From: JANPPS01 sp964242575
GTDB taxonomy: Bacteria > Pseudomonadota > Alphaproteobacteria > Acetobacterales > Acetobacteraceae
DNA length: 64,000 nucleotides
NCBI GenBank assembly: GCA_964242575.1
Contig: CAXTCN010000010.1
Location: 30,029-94,028, forward strand
Reading direction: 5' to 3'
The notes below the pieces were generated by a model. It made no database searches. It was given only the letters and a program-made list of their open reading frames with translations, and was not told where the DNA came from. The position numbers were made by a program, and so were the translations under genes. The first letter of the stretch is position 1; every line of letters starts with the position of its first letter. Positions 40,267 through 47,984 of the stretch are shown piece by piece.

Positions 40267-41085
40267 TCACGGCGCGTCTCTGGGCGCCAGCGCCGCCTCG
40301 ACCTGCTGCGCTTCCGCCCCGTCTAGCAGGCCATGACGCAGGAACAGGCTGACCAGCACCAAATTCACGTTGAACTTGAACTCGTCCGTTCGCCGCACCC
40401 GCTCCAGCACCGCTGGCAACGGCCAAAGCTCGAATGCCGCCACCTCCCCGTCCCTGGGTTGCGGCGTGAAATCCTCGGGCAGTTCCAAGTCATACATATG
40501 CAGGCGGTCACGCCGGAGGCCCTCTGACCGTTGCATCGCGTAGTCCAGGACGCCAACGCAGTGCGCCGCGGCGCACAGCTCCAGTGGCAGCGCGGCCTCC
40601 TCGCCCGCCTCCTTCACCAGCGTCTCGGCCGGGTTCAACCCGGCTGGGACGCCACCGCCCACAAGGTGGTCCAGCTTGCCCGGGTCCAGCAGCTTGTCCG
40701 CCGCCCGGCGCGCCACCCAGAGCCACCAGCCATCCGGGCGCCGCACCAGCCCGTTCAGGTGCACGCCCACCGCCCGAACCCCGAATAACGGCAGCGCGCC
40801 CCGGTCTAGCGGCTCCAGCGCCGGGCCATCCGGCACGGAGCGCACGTCGAACGCCTCGTCCCGCCACCGGAACCGCCCCTCCTGCGCCAGCGACCGCGCG
40901 ATGCCCTGCAGCCGCCCCGGCGCCAGCACGACCGCCTCGCCGACGCTCGCCCCAAGCCGCGCCAAGTCCCGCGCGAGGTCCGGCGTGACCCATCCGACCT
41001 CATCAGCCGCAACCCGCAGCGGCAGCCGCCCCCCGGGCAGGACAGCGTTGTTGCAAGCAAGGATGTGGCGCAGCAGACCGGTCAT
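40267..41085 (-). CDS. Nudix hydrolase with DUF4743 N-terminal domain
   Basis: A 272-residue protein with an N-terminal DUF4743 domain and a C-terminal Nudix fold, the arrangement seen in the Nudix half of yeast/plant thiamine-diphosphate-related hydrolases. The Nudix box is GGGVPAGLNPAETLVKEAGEEAAL (glycine, KE...EE core near residues 143-166), with Lys for the usual Arg; this change is normal for the family to my knowledge. HMYDLELPEDFTPQPRDGEVAAFELWPL follows. Substrate is probably an oxidised or phosphorylated nucleoside or thiamine derivative. It converges with the ZIP gene across two bases. Confidence 0.82.
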   Translation of the reverse strand: MTGLLRHILACNNAVLPGGRLPLRVAADEVGWVTPDLARDLARLGASVGEAVVLAPGRLQGIARSLAQEGRFRWRDEAFDVRSVPDGPALEPLDRGALPLFGVRAVGVHLNGLVRRPDGWWLWVARRAADKLLDPGKLDHLVGGGVPAGLNPAETLVKEAGEEAALPLELCAAAHCVGVLDYAMQRSEGLRRDRLHMYDLELPEDFTPQPRDGEVAAFELWPLPAVLERVRRTDEFKFNVNLVLVSLFLRHGLLDGAEAQQVEAALAPRDAP

Positions 41086-41144
41086 GCCCTGCTATAGCGC
41101 ACCTTGGGGTTTCCAGCGCTGGCCGTAGTGTCCACATACCAGCC

Positions 41145-42998
41145 ATGAGACCTCTCGACCCCACGCCGCCTGTGCCCGCCTCCGATCAGCCGCCCCGCTC
41201 CGGTTTCGCCACCGTCCGCTCCCTGCTTCCCTACCTGTGGCCGAAGGGAGACATGCGCGCGCATGTCAGCGTGGTCGCGGCCGTGGTTTTCCTGGTGCTG
41301 GCAAAGGTCGCCACCGTCTATATCCCGATTGTCTACAGCCAGGCGGTCGACGCGCTGGCGCCGCGGGACAGTCCGCTCACCATCCCAATCAGCTTGATTG
41401 TCGCTTATGCCCTGCTGCGCGTCGCCTCCGCCGGGTTCGGCGAGCTGCGTGACGCCGTGTTCGCCTCCGTGCAGCAAGCGACCGTACGCAAGGTCGCGCT
41501 GCAGACCTTCAAGCATCTGCACCGCCTGTCGCTCCGCTTCCACCTGGACCGCCAGACCGGCGGGCTGTCCCGCTCAATCGAGCGCGGCACCAACGGCATT
41601 GAGAGCGTGTTGCGCCTGGCCGTGTTCAACATCGTGCCGACCTTGCTTGAGGTCCTGATGGTGACCGCAATCCTGTGGCGCCTGTTCGACTGGCGCTACG
41701 CCGCCACTACTTTCCTGGCCGTCACCACCTACATCGGCTTCACCTTCGCGTTCACCAACTGGCGCGTCCGCTTCCGCCGCATGATGAACGACACCGACTC
41801 CGAAGCCCAGACCAAGGCGGTGGACAGCCTGCTGAACTTCGAGACTGTCAAGTACTTCGGCAACGAGGAACACGAGGCCGCCCGCTTTGACGCCGCCCGT
41901 GCCCGTTACGAGCGCGCCGCGGTCAAAAGCCAGGTCACCCTCAACATGCTGAACCTCGGCCAAGCCGTCATCATCGCCGGCGGCCTAGGCCTCGTGATGC
42001 TGATGGCGGCGCATGGCGTGCAGAACCGCTCCATGACCGTCGGCCAGTTCGTGCTGGTCAACACCTACCTGATGCAGCTTTACCAGCCGCTTAACTTCCT
42101 CGGCTTCGTTTACCGCGAAATCAAGCAGGGCCTGGTGGACATGGAGCAGATGTTCCGCCTGCTGAACGTGAACCAGGAGGTCGCGGACCGGCCCGGCGCC
42201 GTCACGCTGTCGCCGCAGCTCCGCACCGGCCAGGCTGGTTCCGTCGCGTTCGAGGACGTGCAGTTCGGCTACAACCCAAACCGCGAAATCCTGCGCGGCG
42301 TGAGCTTCGAGGCCCCAGCCGGCTCCAAGCTCGCCATCGTCGGCCCGACCGGCGCCGGCAAGTCCACCATCAGCCGCCTGCTGTTCCGCTTTTACGACGT
42401 GACCGAGGGCGCAGTGCGGATCGACGGCGTGGACGTGCGGGACATCACCCAGGCCAGCCTACGCGCCGCCATCGGCGTGGTGCCGCAGGACACCGTGCTG
42501 TTCAACGACACCATCGGTTACAACATCGCCTACGGCCGGCCCGGCGCGACGCAGGACGAGATCGAGCACGCCGCCCGGCTCGCCCAGGTGCACGACTTCG
42601 TGCAGCGCCTGCCGGAAGGCTACCAGACCCGGGTCGGCGAGCGCGGCCTCAAGCTGTCCGGCGGCGAGAAGCAGCGGGTGGCGATTGCCCGCACTATCCT
42701 GAAGGACCCGCGCATCCTGATTTTGGATGAGGCCACCAGCGCGCTCGACAGCCGCACGGAGCGCGAGATCGAGACGGCGCTGCGCACGGTGTCGGCGGAC
42801 CGCACTACGCTCGTGATCGCCCACCGGCTCTCGACCGTGGTGGACGCGGATGAAATCCTGGTGCTGGCGGACGGCCGGGTGGCGGAGCGCGGGACCCACG
42901 CGGCGCTGCTGCAACAGGACGGCCTCTATGCCCGCATGTGGGAGCTGCAAGCGGAACAGCGGGACGTTCCAGAGCGCGAAGTGGTCCCCGCGCAGTAG
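41145..42998 (+). CDS. Atm1-type ABC exporter (heavy-metal / glutathione-conjugate)
   Basis: Half-transporter ABC exporter of 617 residues fused as membrane domain then ATPase. Six transmembrane helices span residues 30-320; NFETVKYFGNEEHEA (about 228-242) is the hallmark of the Atm1/HMT1 group, which exports glutathione-linked sulfur or metal conjugates in iron-sulfur and metal homeostasis. The ATPase has Walker A GPTGAGKS at 400-407, signature LSGGEKQR at 504-511 and ILDEATSALD. Bacterial Atm1 in the alphaproteobacterium Novosphingobium has this layout. It is divergent from the Nudix gene. Confidence 0.92.
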   Translation: MRPLDPTPPVPASDQPPRSGFATVRSLLPYLWPKGDMRAHVSVVAAVVFLVLAKVATVYIPIVYSQAVDALAPRDSPLTIPISLIVAYALLRVASAGFGELRDAVFASVQQATVRKVALQTFKHLHRLSLRFHLDRQTGGLSRSIERGTNGIESVLRLAVFNIVPTLLEVLMVTAILWRLFDWRYAATTFLAVTTYIGFTFAFTNWRVRFRRMMNDTDSEAQTKAVDSLLNFETVKYFGNEEHEAARFDAARARYERAAVKSQVTLNMLNLGQAVIIAGGLGLVMLMAAHGVQNRSMTVGQFVLVNTYLMQLYQPLNFLGFVYREIKQGLVDMEQMFRLLNVNQEVADRPGAVTLSPQLRTGQAGSVAFEDVQFGYNPNREILRGVSFEAPAGSKLAIVGPTGAGKSTISRLLFRFYDVTEGAVRIDGVDVRDITQASLRAAIGVVPQDTVLFNDTIGYNIAYGRPGATQDEIEHAARLAQVHDFVQRLPEGYQTRVGERGLKLSGGEKQRVAIARTILKDPRILILDEATSALDSRTEREIETALRTVSADRTTLVIAHRLSTVVDADEILVLADGRVAERGTHAALLQQDGLYARMWELQAEQRDVPEREVVPAQ

Positions 42999-43053
42999 CC
43001 TTGGGTTAAATCGACCCGCTGCCGTGCCATGTTAAGGGGGAAGGAGTGTTGCC

Positions 43054-43338
43054 ATGCCCGACCAAGAGACCCAAACACAGTCCCATCCTGACGCGCCGCC
43101 GGCTGATTTGAGCCATGCCGGCGCAGTGGTGGACAAGGCGATTGAGTACATGGTTGGCCAGAACCTCAGTCCGCTCTCGATTGCGTCGGCGTTGCTGGGC
43201 GGCTCACTTGGGTTGCTGGCGCGCACCATGGGCGATGACGCGATCATCGGCGTCCTGCAGAACGCCATCTCCAGCGTGCGCTCCGGCGAGCTGCGTGCCG
43301 AGTACGGCCCGCACGATGGCCCGTCAGGCCACGCTTGA
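43054..43338 (+). CDS. small conserved-looking protein of unknown function upstream of rpmB
   Basis: Not recognised. A 94-residue protein with a polar N-terminus, a central amphipathic/hydrophobic stretch (AVVDKAIEYMVGQNLSPLSIASALLGGSLGLLARTMG) and a charged end. The hydrophobic part is long enough for one membrane segment but is broken by Gly/Pro and could be an amphipathic helix. An AAGGAG ribosome site lies seven bases before the ATG, and GC content is slightly lower than neighbours. It lies 55 bases after the ABC exporter and 85 before rpmB, whose candidate -35 box overlaps its stop codon. Confidence 0.65.
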   Translation: MPDQETQTQSHPDAPPADLSHAGAVVDKAIEYMVGQNLSPLSIASALLGGSLGLLARTMGDDAIIGVLQNAISSVRSGELRAEYGPHDGPSGHA

Positions 43339-43362
43339 CGGGCACGGGCCAGGCCGTCATAC
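43335..43362 (+). promoter_or_regulatory. candidate rpmB promoter
   Basis: TTGACG, 16-base spacer, TCATAC; the -35 box covers the stop codon of the preceding small gene and the leader to rpmB would be about 55 bases. Its position before a strongly expressed ribosomal gene with its own downstream terminator makes it reasonable. Confidence 0.33.
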
Positions 43363-43423
43363 ACCGCCTCTCGACCGCTGGGGCCGCTGTCCTGTGCGGC
43401 GCAATGATTTAGGGATCACCTTG

Positions 43424-43732
43424 ATGTCTCGTCGCTGCCAGTTTACCGGCAAGGGCGTGCAGTCTGGCAACAACGTCAGCCACGCCAACAACAAAAGCCG
43501 CCGCCGCTTCTTGCCGAACTTGCAGCACGCCTCGCTGCTGTCGAACATCCTCGGCACTACCGTGCGGGTCCGCCTGACCACCCATGCCATGCGCACCATC
43601 GAGCATAACGGCGGCTTCGATGCGTTCCTGCTCGGCACGCCGAACCGGGATCTGCCGGCCGAGGCCCAGGTCTTGAAGCGCCGCCTGATCCGCTGCCAGG
43701 CCAAGCGCCTCTCAGCCCAGCCCGCTGCTTAA
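43424..43732 (+). CDS. rpmB: 50S ribosomal protein L28
   Basis: Large-subunit ribosomal protein of 102 residues. The N-terminal MSRRCQFTGKGVQSGNNVSHANNKSRRRFLPNLQ block is diagnostic of bacterial L28, with a C-terminal extension of about 20 residues (LKRRLIRCQAKRL) as is common in alphaproteobacteria. AGGGAT lies eight bases before the ATG. The reading frame continues upstream for over 100 codons without conservation. A strong intrinsic terminator follows 19 bases after the stop, so rpmB is probably a single-gene unit. Confidence 0.96.
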   Translation: MSRRCQFTGKGVQSGNNVSHANNKSRRRFLPNLQHASLLSNILGTTVRVRLTTHAMRTIEHNGGFDAFLLGTPNRDLPAEAQVLKRRLIRCQAKRLSAQPAA

Positions 43733-43751
43733 CTTTTGTAACACGTAGGAA

Positions 43752-43775
43752 AAAGGCCCGCTCCGGCGGGCCTTT
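43752..43775 (+). terminator. intrinsic terminator of rpmB
   Basis: Perfect 10-bp stem AAAGGCCCGC / GCGGGCCTTT with a TCCG tetraloop; the A run before and T run after make it usable in both directions. It starts 19 bases after rpmB and ends six bases before the next reading frame. Confidence 0.85.
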
Positions 43776-43781
43776 GCATTT

Positions 43782-44684
43782 ATGGTCCCTTTGGCCCTGA
43801 AGCGCCTGGGTCACCACGTCCAGCGTAGGCCGGCTGCGTTCCCGTCCCTGCTGGTCCGCCTGCCGGATGGGCGTGCCGTCGCGGTTGAGGAGTACGGCGA
43901 CCCGGCTGGGCCGGTCGTGCTGTACTTCCACGGCTGGCCCGCATCGCGCCTGGAGGCCGGCTTGATCGATGGCCTGCCGGTCCGGTTGCTGGCATTCGAC
44001 CGGCCGGGCTATGGCCGCTCTACCCCGTCGCCTGGACGCACGTTGCTGGACTGGCCGGGCGACGTGGCGGCGGTCGCGGACCGGTTGGGCCTTAGCCGCT
44101 TCCATATCGTCGGCCTGTCGGGCGGGGGACCGTTCGCGGCGGCGTGCGGCTACGCCATGCCGGATCGTGTGCTAGGCCTGGCCCTGGTCTGCCCGGTGCC
44201 GCCAGCGTCCAGCGTGCCGCGCCACGCACCCGGCGTCGGACATCTGTTCGGACTAGGCCGGCATCCCAAGGTGGCGCACCGGGTGCTGAGCCTGTTGCGC
44301 CCACTGCTGCGCCGCCGGATCATCACGCCGCGGACCCTGGTGGGCAACAGCCTTCCTCCTGCTGATCGTGCTGTACTGACGCGTCCGGTGCTGGTTGGGC
44401 TTGCGCACGCATGGCGCGAGGGCATCGGCCGTAGCGTGCAAGGCGCGCTTTCGGATGCGAACATCTACGCGCAGGACTGGGGCTTCTCTGCGCTTGATAT
44501 AACGGTGCCAACGTCCGTGTGGCACGGCGGCCAGGATTCGCTGATTCCCCGCGCCGCGCTCACGTTTTACGAGGCCATTCCAGGCGTAGTGCCACATATG
44601 CTGCCCGACGAGGGCCACTACTCCCTGGCATTAAACCACGCGAACCTTATTCTACAGCGCCTGGTGGAGTGCCAGCCGGCCTAG
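43782..44684 (+). CDS. alpha/beta hydrolase
   Basis: Soluble alpha/beta-hydrolase of about 300 residues. The oxyanion region HGWPASR is at 50-56, the nucleophile elbow GLSGGGP holds Ser113, and the catalytic histidine is in DEGHYSLAL near the C-terminus. Asp in VWHGGQDSLIP is the likely acid. No substrate can be inferred; epoxide hydrolase-, esterase- and lyase-like relatives share the pattern. The first ATG lies just six bases after the rpmB terminator with no ribosome site, so the true start may be a later GTG or TTG among the first 25 codons, and its promoter must be internal to the terminator region or upstream read-through. Confidence 0.8.
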   Translation: MVPLALKRLGHHVQRRPAAFPSLLVRLPDGRAVAVEEYGDPAGPVVLYFHGWPASRLEAGLIDGLPVRLLAFDRPGYGRSTPSPGRTLLDWPGDVAAVADRLGLSRFHIVGLSGGGPFAAACGYAMPDRVLGLALVCPVPPASSVPRHAPGVGHLFGLGRHPKVAHRVLSLLRPLLRRRIITPRTLVGNSLPPADRAVLTRPVLVGLAHAWREGIGRSVQGALSDANIYAQDWGFSALDITVPTSVWHGGQDSLIPRAALTFYEAIPGVVPHMLPDEGHYSLALNHANLILQRLVECQPA

Positions 44685-44688
44685 AAAA

Positions 44689-45138
44689 TCAGCCGTCCGC
44701 GCGCGGCACCCACGGGATGCGCGCAACTTCGATGCCCTCGTCCGCCAGCGCCTGCGCTTGCTCGGGCGTGCTCTCGCCATAGATGCCGCGCCGTTCGCCG
44801 TCGCCGTTGTGGATGCGGCGCGCCTCGTCGGCAAACGCCGGCCCCACGTCATCGCAGTTGCGCTCCACCTCAGCCCGCAGCTTCTGCAGCATCGCGCGCA
44901 CCCGGTCCGGCACCACGGCCCCCGCCTTCTCCGGCGCGCTATCTGGCGCCCCGGCCGCGTCCACCACAGCCCGGCTCCGGTTGATCCGCGGCGCCATCAA
45001 CGCACGGTTCACCTTGGTGTCGCCGCACGCCGGGCACTCCACAAGCCCCAGCTCCGCCTGCCGGTCGAAAGCCGCGCTATCCCGGAACCATCCGTCGAAC
45101 GCATGGTCCGCGCCGCATTGGAGCTGGTAATGGATCAT
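44689..45138 (-). CDS. DUF1178 family protein
   Basis: A 149-residue protein of the DUF1178 family. MIHYQLQCGADHAFDGWFRDSAAFDRQ is the family N-terminus, followed by CPACG (Cys35, Cys38), which with Cys8 and His12 forms a probable zinc ribbon. The C-terminus carries the conserved EARRIHNGDGERRGIYGESTPEQAQAL block. Function is unknown. In alphaproteobacteria it usually sits downstream of comF, grxC and a nitrilase-like gene; here the nitrilase is absent. Confidence 0.9.
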   Translation of the reverse strand: MIHYQLQCGADHAFDGWFRDSAAFDRQAELGLVECPACGDTKVNRALMAPRINRSRAVVDAAGAPDSAPEKAGAVVPDRVRAMLQKLRAEVERNCDDVGPAFADEARRIHNGDGERRGIYGESTPEQAQALADEGIEVARIPWVPRADG

Positions 45139-45215
45139 CCAAACAAACCCTGTTTCGCGCTACTGTAACATAGCGAGACCTAGACATGGCGAGACTTGGG
45201 GCTGCCGCAAGCTGC

Positions 45216-45473
45216 CTACGCCGCGCTCAGCAACGGATCGAGCTTCCCTGCGCGGTCCAGCGCGACCACATCGTCGCATCCGCCAATGTGCCGCCCATCA
45301 ATGAACACCTGCGGCATCGTAGTCCGGCCAGACCGCTGCATGGCATCGGCCCGCGCCGTGGAGCCGTGCGGCGCTTCGATCTCCTGGAACGCCACGCCCT
45401 TAGCCTTGAGCAACGAGACGACGCGCGAGCAATACGGGCACCAGTCCTGGGTGAACACTTCGATGTTGGCCAC
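45216..45473 (-). CDS. grxC: glutaredoxin (dithiol, GrxC type)
   Basis: An 85-residue glutaredoxin with active-site CPYC at 12-15 and the TMPQVFIDGRHIGGCDD glutathione-binding segment (residues about 52-68). It reduces protein and glutathione mixed disulfides in the cytoplasm. It lies between comF and the DUF1178 gene on the minus strand with gaps of 55 and 77 bases, matching a common alphaproteobacterial group. Confidence 0.94.
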   Translation of the reverse strand: MANIEVFTQDWCPYCSRVVSLLKAKGVAFQEIEAPHGSTARADAMQRSGRTTMPQVFIDGRHIGGCDDVVALDRAGKLDPLLSAA

Positions 45474-45528
45474 TGATCTCTCCGCAAAGCCACGGACATT
45501 GCCTCCGGGCCAGCGGCTTGCAAGACAG

Positions 45529-46311
45529 TTACGCGGAACGCGGATCAGCTACGCGTGCCGCGGCTAATACATCCACCCGCGCCACCCCAGCCGCCAACAG
45601 GACCCGGATGCAGGCCTTCGCCGTCGCGCCAGACGTCAGCACGTCGTCAATCAGCAGCACGCGCGAATCGATTAGCTTGCCAAGGCGCGATGTCCGCACT
45701 GCGAACGCCCCCGCCAGCTCCGCCGCACGCCGCTCCCGCGACTTGGTGCCCATCGTTTCCGTCCGCCGCACCCGGCGTAGCCCGTCCAACACCGTCGGCC
45801 GGCCACTCAGGCGCGACACCGCCTGCGCCAATAGCGCCGCTTGATTGTAGCGCCGGGTCAGCAGCCGCTGGCGGTGCAACGGCACCGGTACCAGCCAATC
45901 CGCCGCCCGCACCAGCTCCGCCCCAGCCCGCAGCATGTGCGGCGCCAGCGCCCGTGCGTTCTCGATCCGGTCCGAGTACTTGAGCGGCAGCACGATGCGC
46001 TTGGACTGGTCGTCATAGCGCAGCGCCGCCCGCGCCGCGCCCCACAGCGGCGGATGCGCCCGGCATGTCGCGCACGTCTCCAGCACTCCGTCCTGTCCGG
46101 CCGCGCTGAACGCCACGCCGCAACGCGCGCAGCACGGCTCGGCCAGGAACTCAGTCCGGCGGAAGCACGCGCCGCACAACTGGCCCGGCGTATCCACCGG
46201 CGCGTCACAGGTCAGGCACGTCGGCGGCAACAGGAAATCAAGCCCGATCCGGCCCAAGCCGCGCGCGTGGGCCAACAGGCGCTCAGGCCGCCCGATGACC
46301 CGGCCGGTCAA
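45529..46311 (-). CDS. comF: ComF family protein (phosphoribosyltransferase-like)
   Basis: A 260-residue ComF/GntX-like protein, required in some bacteria for DNA uptake. The N-terminal zinc module has cysteine pairs CLTCD, CGACF, CCARCG and CATC (residues about 26-78). The C-terminal half is a phosphoribosyltransferase-like fold with the PRPP loop VLLIDDVLTSGATAKAC, preceded by VPVPLHRQRLLTRRYNQA. The only start that fits the length is TTG in a TTGA overlap with the upstream acetyltransferase stop. It leads the comF-grxC-DUF1178 run. Confidence 0.88.
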   Translation of the reverse strand: MTGRVIGRPERLLAHARGLGRIGLDFLLPPTCLTCDAPVDTPGQLCGACFRRTEFLAEPCCARCGVAFSAAGQDGVLETCATCRAHPPLWGAARAALRYDDQSKRIVLPLKYSDRIENARALAPHMLRAGAELVRAADWLVPVPLHRQRLLTRRYNQAALLAQAVSRLSGRPTVLDGLRRVRRTETMGTKSRERRAAELAGAFAVRTSRLGKLIDSRVLLIDDVLTSGATAKACIRVLLAAGVARVDVLAAARVADPRSA

Positions 46312-46859
46312 GGCCGGGGCCGCGCCGGGTTGCCCATCACGGTGACGCCCGGCGCCACGTCCCGGGTCACCACGCTGCCGGCGCCGATCACTGCGCCATC
46401 GCCGACCGTGACCCCCGGAAGGATGATGGTCCCGCCGCCAACCCAGACATCCCGGCCGATCCGCACCGGCCGGCCAAACTCTAGCCCCGCCTGGCGCGCG
46501 GCGGCGTCGCGTGGGTGGTCGGCCGCGTAGATCTGCACCGCCGGCCCCACCTGCGTCCCCGCGCCGATCGTGACCTCGCACACGTCAAGGATCACGCAGT
46601 TGAAGTTCAGGAACGCTCCGGTGCCGATGCGGATGTTGAAGCCGTAGTCGCAGTGGAACGGCGGACGGATCACGGCATCCGGCCCAACCTCGGCCAGCCG
46701 CTCCCGCAACAGTTCACGCCGCGTTTCTGCCGGCAGCGCGGACGCCGCGTTGTACCGCGCCAGCCAGTGCTTGGTCTCGGACTGCGCCGCCCAAATCTCC
46801 GGGGTTCCCGGGCGGTACAGCTCGCCCGCGACCATCTTTTCCAGTTCCGTCCGCGCCAT
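46308..46859 (-). CDS. sugar O-acetyltransferase (maltose acetyltransferase type)
   Basis: Left-handed beta-helix acetyltransferase of 183 residues. The N-terminal MARTELEKMVAGELYRPGTPEIW is the Mac domain. Hexapeptide repeats start near VIRPPFHCDYGFNIRIGTGAFLNFNCVIL, the catalytic histidine is in YAADHP, and VGGGTIILPGVTVGDGAVIGAGSVVTRDV closes the helix. It transfers acetyl from acetyl-CoA to a sugar hydroxyl, in this subfamily often maltose or glucose. It ends in a TTGA overlap with comF, an unexpected partner, and starts 49 bases from a divergent methyltransferase gene. Confidence 0.9.
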   Translation of the reverse strand: MARTELEKMVAGELYRPGTPEIWAAQSETKHWLARYNAASALPAETRRELLRERLAEVGPDAVIRPPFHCDYGFNIRIGTGAFLNFNCVILDVCEVTIGAGTQVGPAVQIYAADHPRDAAARQAGLEFGRPVRIGRDVWVGGGTIILPGVTVGDGAVIGAGSVVTRDVAPGVTVMGNPARPRP

Positions 46860-46908
46860 GACGCCCCCGCCGCTTGCCACCTGTGCCCCCCGCACGCACA
46901 TCCGGGCC

Positions 46909-47757
46909 ATGACCGAACATGCCGTTTTCGACCGCCAAGCCGTCCGCCTGCACCGGGACCGGGCCGCCCGAACGGTGCACGCAGCCGCGCCCATTTTGCA
47001 AGATGCGGCCGAACGCCTGCTGGACCGGCTGGACGACACCACGCGCCGTTTCACCCGCGCGCTCGACATTGGCGGCCGCGGCGTGGTCGCCCCGTTGCTG
47101 CGCGCCCGCGGCATCGACGTGGTGAGCTGCGACTTGTCGGCCCGGATGGCGGCCTTGAACGGCGGCGCGTGCGTGGCGGCAGACGAGGAGTGGCTGCCGT
47201 TCGCGCCGCACAGCTTCGACCTGGTGGTGGCCAGCCTGTCGCTGCACTGGGTCAACGACTTGCCCGGCGCGCTCATCCAACTGCGCCGCGCCTTGCAGCC
47301 GGATGGGTTGTTGCTCGCGAGCCTGCCGGCGCTCGGCACGCTGCATGAGTTGCGCACCGCGCTCACGGCCGCGGAGGTTGACGTAAGCGGCGGCGCGTCC
47401 CCGCGCGTCTCGCCCTTCCCAGACTTGCGTGACCTCGCGGGCCTGTTACAGCGCGCCGGCTTCGCGCTGCCGGTGGCGGACGTGGAGGCAATCGAGCTGC
47501 TGTATGCCGAGCCGTTCGCGCTGCTGCAGGATTTGCGTAATGCCGGCGAGACCAACGCGGTAGCGCTGCGCAGCCGCCGCATAGCGCCCCGCGCGCTGTT
47601 CCCGTCCGCCCTCGCCCAGTTGCCGGACCGCGACGGCCGCACCGTCGCCACGCTGCGCTTCGCCGCCATAACCGGCTGGGCGCCCGGCCCTGGACAGCCT
47701 AAGCCGCTCGCGCCCGGCAGCGCCAGCACCAGCCTTACGGATGCGCTCAAGCACTGA
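46909..47757 (+). CDS. SAM-dependent methyltransferase-fold protein (NDUFAF5/BioC-like)
   Basis: A 282-residue class I methyltransferase-like protein. The SAM motif I ALDIGGRGVVAPLL is near residue 50, then VSCDLSARM, DLVVASLSLHWVNDLPGAL (motif II) and the C-terminal ELLYAEPFALLQDLRNAGETNA, which is characteristic of the NDUFAF5 group. The mitochondrial relative hydroxylates an arginine of complex I and is not a true methyltransferase; BioC is a distant homologue. The ATG giving MTEHAVFDRQ was chosen because the upstream open frame is antisense to the acetyltransferase. No biotin genes are close. Confidence 0.85.
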   Translation: MTEHAVFDRQAVRLHRDRAARTVHAAAPILQDAAERLLDRLDDTTRRFTRALDIGGRGVVAPLLRARGIDVVSCDLSARMAALNGGACVAADEEWLPFAPHSFDLVVASLSLHWVNDLPGALIQLRRALQPDGLLLASLPALGTLHELRTALTAAEVDVSGGASPRVSPFPDLRDLAGLLQRAGFALPVADVEAIELLYAEPFALLQDLRNAGETNAVALRSRRIAPRALFPSALAQLPDRDGRTVATLRFAAITGWAPGPGQPKPLAPGSASTSLTDALKH

Positions 47758-47984
47758 AAAGTTGTAACCAAGGCACTCACCCGGTTGTCTCCATTGGGGT
47801 GAACAACCGTGGGTAACTCTTTGGTGTCCTGGCAGCAGCAATGTGCGCATCCTTGGCAAGTTTTAGTGCGGCTTCCCTTATCCGTGATATCAACTTATGC
47901 GGAAATTCGTTTCTTTCTGTTCATAAATGATGTTCCTTGTGGCCCGTACCATCCAACACTTCCAAGCCCGCCGAGGAACCTACT

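Noticed and set aside
40590..40665. Degenerate Nudix box suggesting an inactive hydrolase
   Set aside because: The Lys/Ala replacements are, to my knowledge, usual in the DUF4743 Nudix group, so inactivity is not implied.
43115..43423. Longer version of rpmB starting about 100 codons upstream
   Set aside because: The extra part is not conserved in L28, overlaps the small upstream gene in another frame, and the ATG at the L28 N-terminus has its own ribosome site.
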